Assembly: GCA_039933015.1 (NCBI GenBank)
Contig: JBDTOX010000159.1
Location: forward strand, 1-23,455
Length of the DNA: 23,455 bases
Source of the DNA: JBDTOX01 sp039933015
Lineage (GTDB): Bacteria; Pseudomonadota; Gammaproteobacteria; Burkholderiales; Methylophilaceae
Direction: 5' to 3'
The position numbers and the translations under genes are program-made. The notes beneath the pieces are model-generated. The model was given only the letters and a program-made list of their open reading frames with translations. It did not search any database and was not told the DNA's origin. Below are positions 7,186 through 12,945 of this stretch, piece after piece; within the stretch, counting starts at the first letter, position 1, and each line of letters starts with the position of its first letter.

Positions 7186-7761
7186 TTAAGCTCTGGTTAA
7201 TTGGCCACTTTGAAGTTTGACCATGTCACCTACGGAATGCTTAGGCTCACTATATTGGGTGATCATGCGATAGCTGCCGTTATCCATGCGTACTTTAATT
7301 ATGTAGGCAGTATGGGTCTCAATAGTATGTCTGGCATAAGCGCCGCCATTTACTCCCGGCACCGTCATCAAAGCATTGCTCTGGCCTAGCTGGTTGTCGA
7401 CGTTGCCTCCAGCCACAGCCTCTAAGCCACTGGCTTGGCTTTCTTGCTCAACGGCGCGGATCGATACAATCTTGCCGCAATTGAGGCATGCTTTGCTTTT
7501 ATCAGCAGTCAGCTCCCGGTTGGGCTTCATTATTTCCTTTTCTTGGGTCTTGAGCGTGGCGCTTTTTTCAGTAGCCTGACGTTTAGCTATTGCTGCACCA
7601 GTTCCATCTTGCAAACTCTGCCCTACATCCTGCTTTTCAGAATACGCGCTAGGAATAAGCCCAGTAATTGCTGCACTACCAAGCAGGCTGAAAATCGTTA
7701 ACGCACCAGCTGCCACTAATACCAATGGATGCGTTTTACGTATAACGGTCGTGGACATCAT
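7186..7761 (-). CDS. SlyB-like envelope protein with degenerate glycine zipper
   Basis: The product has 191 residues. An N-terminal hydrophobic segment at about 12-34 is a membrane anchor or uncleaved signal; there is no lipobox Cys. A polar linker follows, then CLNCGKIVSIRAVEQ at 91-105, a Gly/Ala stretch at 111-140 (including EAVAGGN and GVNGGAYA) and the tail AYIIKVRMDNGSYRMITQ...HSVGDMVKL. The order matches the SlyB/Pcp family: a G-x-V-x-S-I/V-R strand, a glycine zipper and a small beta domain binding nothing known. The zipper is eroded, with fewer GxxxG repeats than usual, and a CxxC pair (C92, C95) precedes it. It is the last gene of a three-gene operon, 18 nt after its neighbour. AAAGGA suits either of two adjacent ATGs (7761 or 7758). 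Confidence 0.7.
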   Translation of the reverse strand: MMSTTVIRKTHPLVLVAAGALTIFSLLGSAAITGLIPSAYSEKQDVGQSLQDGTGAAIAKRQATEKSATLKTQEKEIMKPNRELTADKSKACLNCGKIVSIRAVEQESQASGLEAVAGGNVDNQLGQSNALMTVPGVNGGAYARHTIETHTAYIIKVRMDNGSYRMITQYSEPKHSVGDMVKLQSGQLTRA

Positions 7762-7779
7762 GCAATCCTTTCTTTGTTA

Positions 7780-8139
7780 TTAATCATCGTGGTCTTCATG
7801 CCTGTCATGCTTATGGTGCTTGTGATGTCCGTGATGCCAGCCATGGTCATCGCCGCGGTAATTATTGCGATAACGATATTCCGTGCGATAGATGGGTTGA
7901 GGTGTCGCAATCGCAACACCAGCGGCTGCGCCTACTGCGCTACCCAGAATGGCGCCATTGCGTCCACCCACAGCAGAACCAACTGCTGCACCTGCACCAC
8001 CGCCGAGTGCGCCGCCGATCACCGAACTACCATCTATGCCGTAGCCATCGCGAGCCGCTACTGGCATGCTTAGTGCACCGACGCATGCGGTCATAAGCAC
8101 TTTCATATACAGGGTCTGAAACAACTGACTGATTTGCAT
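7780..8139 (-). CDS. Glycine-zipper protein with histidine-rich tail
   Basis: The product has 119 residues. A signal peptide ends near MPVAA (residue 29). A glycine zipper of alternating Gly/Ala follows at about 40-78, long enough for a membrane-inserting hairpin. A Tyr/Arg linker (YRTEYRYRNNYRG) then leads to a C-terminal tail with ten His between 99 and 117, mixed with Lys and Asp. This suggests an envelope protein that binds divalent metal through the tail; the metal and function are unknown. The Shine-Dalgarno AAAGGA lies inside the last codons of the upstream EF-hand/BON gene (stop to ATG 3 nt), so the two are translationally coupled. A separate protein of the same architecture is encoded at 22912-23385. 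Confidence 0.72.
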   Translation of the reverse strand: MQISQLFQTLYMKVLMTACVGALSMPVAARDGYGIDGSSVIGGALGGGAGAAVGSAVGGRNGAILGSAVGAAAGVAIATPQPIYRTEYRYRNNYRGDDHGWHHGHHKHHKHDRHEDHDD

Positions 8140-8142
8140 AAC

Positions 8143-8673
8143 TTATCCTTTAACTACCAAAGCATTTTTAACCGATTCCACGCCGCGGATGCCGGACGCT
8201 ATCTCTACAGCGCGCCGCATCTGCTGATGGTTATCTACAAATCCACTGAGAATGACTAGACCCTTGTGCGTTTCCACACTGATGTTTAGGCCTTTCATTC
8301 CGGCATCTTTAATCAGTTCGGCTTTTATTTTGGCGGTCACGCTACTGTCATCAAAAAATTCTTCCACACGCTTTTGCTGGGCTGCACTTTTGTAGTTGCT
8401 ATATTCCTCACTTACAAGCACACCATCGTTATTGCTATCCGCACGATCAAAGTGGCCTCTGAAATCCTTGTCGCGAGCTGTTTCTTTATGTGAAAGTTTG
8501 CCGTCATGATTGGTGTCGAGCTTTTTGAATTCTGATTCCAATGGGGCTTGGAGCATGTCGTCTGCCGTACCAAAAGCTACCGTTTCAAGGCTAGTGCCAG
8601 CAAAAGTCAGCGCAGCTATGAAAGTAAGAGCACGAGTGCGTGTGAGCCTCTTTTCATAATGCTGTTTTTGCAT
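8143..8673 (-). CDS. EF-hand pair plus BON domain envelope protein
   Basis: The product has 176 residues. An N-terminal signal-like hydrophobic segment lies at about 14-33 after a basic start. Two consecutive EF-hand loops follow: D53-T-N-H-D-G-K-L-S-H-K-E64 and D79-S-N-N-D-G-V-L-V-S-E-E90, both with the 1-3-5-12 acidic/polar ligand pattern. A BON domain occupies about 109-173, with the typical GLVILSGFVDN and GVESVKNALVV strands. BON domains are associated with membranes or phospholipids (OsmY, the DolP lipoprotein), and the EF loops imply Ca2+ binding. The combination suggests a calcium-responsive periplasmic envelope factor. It is the first gene of the operon; its ATG is about 29 nt after the predicted start site of a sigma54 promoter. 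Confidence 0.82.
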   Translation of the reverse strand: MQKQHYEKRLTRTRALTFIAALTFAGTSLETVAFGTADDMLQAPLESEFKKLDTNHDGKLSHKETARDKDFRGHFDRADSNNDGVLVSEEYSNYKSAAQQKRVEEFFDDSSVTAKIKAELIKDAGMKGLNISVETHKGLVILSGFVDNHQQMRRAVEIASGIRGVESVKNALVVKG

Positions 8674-8712
8674 GATTCATGTACTCTTCTAAATATGCTG
8701 TTGTAGAGTAGT

Positions 8713-8728
8713 AGCAAGCACTATGCCA
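8713..8728 (-). promoter_or_regulatory. Sigma54 (-24/-12) promoter of the EF-hand/BON operon
   Basis: The minus strand reads TGGCATAGTGCTTGCT. This matches the RpoN consensus TGGCAY-N5-TTGCW, with the invariant GG and GC exactly 10 nt apart. Transcription should start near 8702, giving a leader of about 29 nt. An NtrC-family activator gene lies immediately upstream at 8878-10245. Confidence 0.82.
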
Positions 8729-8747
8729 TGTTATGTTTATTAATATA

Positions 8748-8760
8748 AATCATATAGTTA
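8748..8760 (+). promoter_or_regulatory. IHF-like site between enhancer dyad and sigma54 promoter
   Basis: AATCAT-ATAG-TTA differs at one position from the IHF consensus WATCAA-N4-TTR. It is AT-rich and lies between the promoter (8713-8728) and the first dyad (8795-8812), where a DNA bend would be useful. A 13-nt degenerate match in AT-rich DNA can arise by chance. Confidence 0.45.
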
Positions 8761-8794
8761 ATAGTTTTTTAAGGGAGTTTCAGAGTGTGTGAGC

Positions 8795-8812
8795 TGTCAC
8801 CGGATGGCGACA
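8795..8812. promoter_or_regulatory. Activator-site dyad TGTC-N10-GACA (proximal)
   Basis: TGTC at 8795-8798 and GACA at 8809-8812 are separated by 10 nt; the inner bases CC/GG also pair. The centre is about 100 bp upstream of the predicted start site, a normal enhancer distance. E. coli GlrR sites are described as TGTC-N12-GACA, so recognition by the neighbouring GlrR-like protein is plausible although the spacer is 2 nt shorter. Confidence 0.62.
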
Positions 8813-8859
8813 GGTAGGTGGGGGTGCTTTTCAGGTGACTGTATATAAATGTATTTTTA

Positions 8860-8877
8860 TGTCTCTGTTACCCGACA
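8860..8877. promoter_or_regulatory. Activator-site dyad TGTC-N10-GACA (distal)
   Basis: This is a second copy with the same half-sites and the same 10-nt spacing, 65 bp (about six helical turns) from the proximal dyad. It abuts the stop codon of the response-regulator gene. The inner bases differ from the first copy, so the conserved part is exactly the half-sites. Confidence 0.62.
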
Positions 8878-10245
8878 TCAACTTGCCGGGTTGTCGTTTT
8901 TAAATAGGGCGGGGGTCAGTTGATGTCGCTGTAGCAGCTTGTAAAACTCGGTTCGATTGCGCTGAGCAAGGCGTGCGGCTTGGGTGACGCTGCCGTTAGT
9001 AGCTTTCAGAAGCTTTACCAGATATTCGCGCTCAAAGTTCTTACGCGCCGTCTCAAACGAAACAATGCCTCCAATATCGTTCTGCAAAGCCTTTTGTACC
9101 AGTGAAGCAGGTATCAATGGCGTAGTGGATAGTACTACGGTCTGTTCGACAATATTCTGCAATTGCCGCACATTTCCTGGCCAGGGTGCGGCGATCAGCA
9201 ATTCCATAGCTTCTGGCGCAAAGCCATTGAGATTCTTGGTGTATTTGTCACTCAAGGTTTGCAGGAAGTTGTTGGCAAGCAGAGATATATCTTCGCGTCT
9301 GGCAGCGAGTGCCGGAATCTCCAGCCCAACGACATTGATGCGATAGTAGAGATCTTCACGGAAACGCCCGGACTTCATTTCTTCAGCCAGGTTGCGATGA
9401 GTTGCGGAAATCACGCGTACATTAATAGCAATCGTTGCGTTCGCACCTACTGGCCGGATGACACGCTCCTGCAACGCGCGTAATAGCTTGACTTGCAGAG
9501 GGAGCGGCATATCGCCGATTTCATCCAGAAACAGGGTGCCGCCATCGGCACTTTGGAACAGGCCCTTATGGTCGCGTAGTGCTCCGGTAAAAGCGCCCTT
9601 GCTGTGTCCGAAGAGTTCTGATTCGAGCAGGGCTTCAGGAATAGCCCCGCAATTAATTGCAATAAAAGGCCGGTTATGACGCGGGCTGGCTGCATGGATT
9701 GCACGTGCCAACAGCTCCTTCCCTGAGCCGCTTTCTCCCTGGATGAGAACGCTGGCATCGGATGCCGCCATTAGTTTGGCTTGGCCCAGCAGGTTCTCCA
9801 TTAGCGGGCTACGGGTTGCGATCATGCGTCGCCAGGTTGGGTTATCGTTGTCGGCCATGGCCTGTGAACCCGCCCCCATACGTAATGCTGCTTCTACCTG
9901 TTGCAGCAGGAGCTTGCTGTCAAAGGGCTTGGTCAAAAAGCCAAAGACGCCACGCTGGGTGGCATTTACCGCATCAGGAATGGAGCCGTGAGCCGTCAGC
10001 ATGATCAGCGGCAAAGCCGGATCGGTCTGATGGATCGCATCAAACAAGGCCAGACCATCCATATCAGGCATACGTAAATCGCTGATAACAAGCGCCGGTC
10101 GGCTGACAGCAATTTGTGCCAGGGCCTCCTCGCCCGAGCTTGCAGATACCACCTGATAGCCCGCGGCTTTAAGCCGCATCCCGAGCAGTTTAAGGATGTC
10201 CTGGTCGTCATCTACCGTCAGGATTTTTTGTGCAGACGGGATCAT
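8878..10245 (-). CDS. glrR: GlrR-like sigma54-dependent response regulator
   Basis: The product has 455 residues. The receiver domain (1-120) has acidic residues at 12-14, phospho-acceptor D56 in LVISDLRMPDMDG, T84 and K106. The sigma54-interacting AAA+ domain (about 145-375) has Walker A GESGSGKE (170-177), the GAFTGA loop (217-222) that contacts RpoN, and LFLDEIGD as Walker B. A Fis-type helix-turn-helix lies at about 415-440 (NGSVTQAARLAQRNRTEFYKLL). It resembles E. coli GlrR/QseF closely along the full length, including TAHGSIPDAV and RNRTEFYKLL. Phosphorylated hexamers activate RpoN promoters; in E. coli the known target is the small RNA glmY. Its ATG overlaps the stop of the lipoprotein gene (ATGA). 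The matching promoter and dyads lie directly downstream. Confidence 0.93.
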   Translation of the reverse strand: MIPSAQKILTVDDDQDILKLLGMRLKAAGYQVVSASSGEEALAQIAVSRPALVISDLRMPDMDGLALFDAIHQTDPALPLIMLTAHGSIPDAVNATQRGVFGFLTKPFDSKLLLQQVEAALRMGAGSQAMADNDNPTWRRMIATRSPLMENLLGQAKLMAASDASVLIQGESGSGKELLARAIHAASPRHNRPFIAINCGAIPEALLESELFGHSKGAFTGALRDHKGLFQSADGGTLFLDEIGDMPLPLQVKLLRALQERVIRPVGANATIAINVRVISATHRNLAEEMKSGRFREDLYYRINVVGLEIPALAARREDISLLANNFLQTLSDKYTKNLNGFAPEAMELLIAAPWPGNVRQLQNIVEQTVVLSTTPLIPASLVQKALQNDIGGIVSFETARKNFEREYLVKLLKATNGSVTQAARLAQRNRTEFYKLLQRHQLTPALFKNDNPAS

Positions 10246-10805
10246 TTGTGTACTCCAAACTCTCGATCCACCATGGTTTTCTCAATGGTTTTCAAATCAT
10301 CCAGCGTTTGTTGCAAGGTATCAGCGCGTTTTTGCTCGTCACGCACTTTTTGAGTAAGTTTGTTATTTTCGTTCAAGAGTTTGTTACTTTCATCCACAGA
10401 CTTGCCGTTTTCACTCATGTAATCTTTGAGAATGATTGCTAGGGTTTTGCGCCGTTTATCCAGGGTTTTGTCCCGTATCAATTCATCAAGCAAGACTTGG
10501 GCCTTATTCACATCCCGTAAGCGGCTGGCGGGGATAGCGTAGATGATGGCGGCCTTCATGCGATAGTTGAAATCGGACTTATTCTGGCTCAGGCCCTCAT
10601 TGATTTGCGCGAGTTCTTTTTTCTGGGCTTCCGCAGAAAGCTCCATAAATCTGCCGGAATATTCCAGCAGACTGTCACTGGCAAGAGGCGGAGGTGCGCT
10701 GGTCGCCGTCGGGGGAGTGTTTTCATTCGCGCTCTTGGGCAGGCTGGCGCACGCATTGAGCAGCAATACAGAGAGCAGGGCAAGGATGGATATGGATTTA
10801 TGCAT
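10242..10805 (-). CDS. QseG-like outer-membrane lipoprotein of the GlrK/GlrR locus
   Basis: The ATG at 10805 opens a classic lipoprotein signal, MHKSISILALLSVLLLNAC, with lipidated Cys19. A TTG at 10814, overlapping the kinase stop, is an alternative start three codons upstream. The mature 169 residues begin with a Pro/Thr/Ala/Ser linker. A helical, TPR-like region follows and ends in a strongly charged coiled coil (about 135-180; NENNKLTQKVRDEQKRADTL). Position and architecture match QseG (YfhG), encoded between glrK and glrR in enterobacteria and reported to influence the kinase from the envelope. Sequence similarity to QseG cannot be scored here, so no symbol is given. The stop overlaps the response-regulator start. 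Confidence 0.78.
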   Translation of the reverse strand: MHKSISILALLSVLLLNACASLPKSANENTPPTATSAPPPLASDSLLEYSGRFMELSAEAQKKELAQINEGLSQNKSDFNYRMKAAIIYAIPASRLRDVNKAQVLLDELIRDKTLDKRRKTLAIILKDYMSENGKSVDESNKLLNENNKLTQKVRDEQKRADTLQQTLDDLKTIEKTMVDREFGVHK

Positions 10806-10810
10806 AGGAC

Positions 10811-12280
10811 TCAAGTTCCAAGTGTGGACTCTGTTGGAACAGCATCCAACAAAATAGGTTGCAATGGCAAACGCACACGAAAGTGCGCACCGTGTTCCGA
10901 TGATAGCAGGGATATTTCTCCTCCATGCGCATCTACATATTCTTTGGCAATGGATAGCCCTAGACCAGTACCATTAACCAGGCTCTCGTAAATGCCATTG
11001 CCCCGGTAAAAAGGGTCGAACAGCCGTGCGCGATCCGCTGCCATTACGCCGGGCCCCCCATCGTGGACTTCGATGATGGAGGCTTGGTTTTTTTGCTTGA
11101 TATTGAGATGAATTTTGCCATTATGTGGTGTGTATTTAATTGCGTTTGAAAGTAGATTATCAAACACTGTATATAGTTTCTCACGATCTCCTACCATGCT
11201 GGTGACGTGAAAATCCCGCAGTATCTGAATCTGTTTGCTCCTGAGGGTCAATGCGTAGCTGTCGAGTATTTCGTCCATCAATGCAGCAAGTTCGACTTCT
11301 TGCGTCTTCAATTGCGGTTTCTGGAATTGTGCTGCGGTGTAATGCAGCAAAGTTTCTATCATTTTTTGCAGGCGCAGACTGTTCTCGCGCAAGATGCTGG
11401 CTATCTCGCGCTGCTGAGGGCTGAGCGTGCCGCCCACTTCATCTCTTAATAATTCGCTACCTTCGCGAATCGCAGTTAACGGTGTTTTTAATTCATGCGA
11501 AACATGGCGAAGAAACCGCTGCTTTTCCTGATCCAACTCTTCCAGTTGTGCCCGTAACCAGTTGAGGCGTTCACCTAATGCACGTAAATCACCTGGCCCA
11601 TCAATAGTGATAGGATCGCTATATTGGCCTTCACCCAGACGACGTATCGCCGCATCCATGCGCCGGATAGGCTGGGCTACAAGGAAGGTGATAACAACTG
11701 CAACCAATAGCGCCACTGGCAGCAATGTAAGCGTCTGCCAGAACATCATTTGCTGTGTGCGCTCGGCGGTTTGTGCCAGTGCAGCCGATTCACGATCTAT
11801 CAGGCGATTATTTTCGGCCAGAATATTTTGCGCCTGGTCAGACAAATCCATGAACTGGGCGATCAACGTCTGTGGGGACATGGCTTCTAGTGCCTGCGCC
11901 ATCACTTCATGGTAAAGCGCAAGTTCCCGCTTGGCCAGTTTGTCCAGCGAGTGCTTCTGGTCTTGGCCTATGGGCAATATCGCTAGCTGCTGAATGGACA
12001 AGTTGAATTTTTCGTGAGCATGGGTGTAGTTGTCCAGCATCAGGACATCATGCAACACAAAATATTGGCGCGCACTGCGCTCCATTAACATCAGCTGTTC
12101 AACTAAAACGCGGCTGGTACGAGTAGCTTGCACGGCTTGGGTAACGGTACTGCGGCTTTGATCAGCCAAGCGGTCAAGATAGAGTGCTGCATTACCAAAT
12201 GCAAACAGCAGCGGCAGCATAGCGAGTGCGAAGCCAATCAGCAAAAGCTTCAAAAACGATTTAGGATAGGCAATCTGCAA
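10811..12280 (-). CDS. glrK: GlrK-like sensor histidine kinase
   Basis: The product has 489 residues with a TTG start; GGA about 10 nt upstream and the basic start followed by TM1 (11-33) support it. A roughly 150-residue, mostly helical periplasmic sensor follows, then TM2 (183-204) and a HAMP linker (about 200-250). The dimerisation helix carries phospho-acceptor H262 in SHELKTPL. The ATPase domain has the N-box DNLLSNAIKY (374-383), the G1 box DGGPG and the G2 box GTGLGL (437-442). It is first in the kinase-lipoprotein-regulator operon that matches glrK-qseG-glrR, and should phosphorylate the regulator at D56. In E. coli the signal relates to envelope or cell-wall-precursor status; the ligand here is unknown. 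The C-terminal end overlaps or abuts the lipoprotein start. Confidence 0.88.
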   Translation of the reverse strand: MQIAYPKSFLKLLLIGFALAMLPLLFAFGNAALYLDRLADQSRSTVTQAVQATRTSRVLVEQLMLMERSARQYFVLHDVLMLDNYTHAHEKFNLSIQQLAILPIGQDQKHSLDKLAKRELALYHEVMAQALEAMSPQTLIAQFMDLSDQAQNILAENNRLIDRESAALAQTAERTQQMMFWQTLTLLPVALLVAVVITFLVAQPIRRMDAAIRRLGEGQYSDPITIDGPGDLRALGERLNWLRAQLEELDQEKQRFLRHVSHELKTPLTAIREGSELLRDEVGGTLSPQQREIASILRENSLRLQKMIETLLHYTAAQFQKPQLKTQEVELAALMDEILDSYALTLRSKQIQILRDFHVTSMVGDREKLYTVFDNLLSNAIKYTPHNGKIHLNIKQKNQASIIEVHDGGPGVMAADRARLFDPFYRGNGIYESLVNGTGLGLSIAKEYVDAHGGEISLLSSEHGAHFRVRLPLQPILLDAVPTESTLGT

Positions 12281-12427
12281 GTCTTTTATTCCGTTTCTAA
12301 ATCAAACGTGAACGTAATGCTCAAGTGAAGGTGATATACCGAGTGAGGAAAGTACAAATGATAGGGCAAGTGGGGCAATAAAGTGCATCTTTGATTAACC
12401 AGCGGAATTTATCCTTTCAGCCCAAGT

Positions 12428-12433
12428 TATAAT
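12428..12433 (+). promoter_or_regulatory. -10 element of folA, implying a leaderless transcript
   Basis: A perfect TATAAT ends 7 nt before the folA ATG (12441), so transcription would begin at or next to the start codon. No Shine-Dalgarno sequence precedes the ATG and no good -35 hexamer is visible at 16-18 nt upstream. Confidence 0.5.
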
Positions 12434-12440
12434 TGTAATT

Positions 12441-12923
12441 ATGTCATCTCTTTCCCTTATTGCCGCTGTCGCCCACAACCGTGTAATCGGTATTAAAAAT
12501 ACATTGCCCTGGCATTTGCCGGAGGACCTGAAGCGTTTTCGGACACTTACTACAGGTCATCATATCATCATGGGTCGTAAAACCTATGAGTCGCTCAACC
12601 GCCTGCTGCCGGGCCGGACAACTGTGATTGTCACGCGCAATCCTGATTATGCTGTACCTGGCGCACTGGTAGCAACTTCGCTTCAGCAGGCTCTTGAGCT
12701 ATGTGGCAACGATGAAGAAGCATTTCTGATTGGCGGAGCAGAGCTATATCTTGACGGTTTGAAATTGGCGAATAAGCTTTATATAACTGAAATCGACGCC
12801 ACGTTTGCGGGCGATGTGTTTTTCCCCGCCTTTGATCTTGCAGAATGGCAAGAAATCTCGCGGGAAAAGCATGCCAATGCGCAAGGCTTACGTTTTAACT
12901 ACATTACTTATCAGCGCCGCTAA
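12441..12923 (+). CDS. folA: Dihydrofolate reductase
   Basis: FolA reduces dihydrofolate to tetrahydrofolate with NADPH, recycling the product of thymidylate synthase. The 160-residue protein aligns with E. coli FolA from its start (SLIAAVAHNRVIG). It has the active-site segment PWHLPEDLKRF with catalytic Asp29, the NADPH-binding GRKTYES (45-51), PGRTTVIVTRN, the second nucleotide loop LIGGAELY, and the C-terminal GLRFNYITYQRR. The start is fixed by homology even though no ribosome-binding site precedes it. It is divergent from the glrK-like kinase, with 160 nt between them, and convergent with the decarboxylase gene at 22 nt. In many proteobacteria folA lies right beside thyA; here a regulatory and envelope block of about 5 kb separates them. 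Confidence 0.95.
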   Translation: MSSLSLIAAVAHNRVIGIKNTLPWHLPEDLKRFRTLTTGHHIIMGRKTYESLNRLLPGRTTVIVTRNPDYAVPGALVATSLQQALELCGNDEEAFLIGGAELYLDGLKLANKLYITEIDATFAGDVFFPAFDLAEWQEISREKHANAQGLRFNYITYQRR

Positions 12924-12945
12924 AATCCGGCGCTGATGGTGAGAG

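Noticed and set aside
12371..12387. GG-N10-GC match in the glrK/folA gap
   Set aside because: The flanking bases do not fit TGGCAY or TTGCW, and it is oriented toward folA, which has its own TATAAT.
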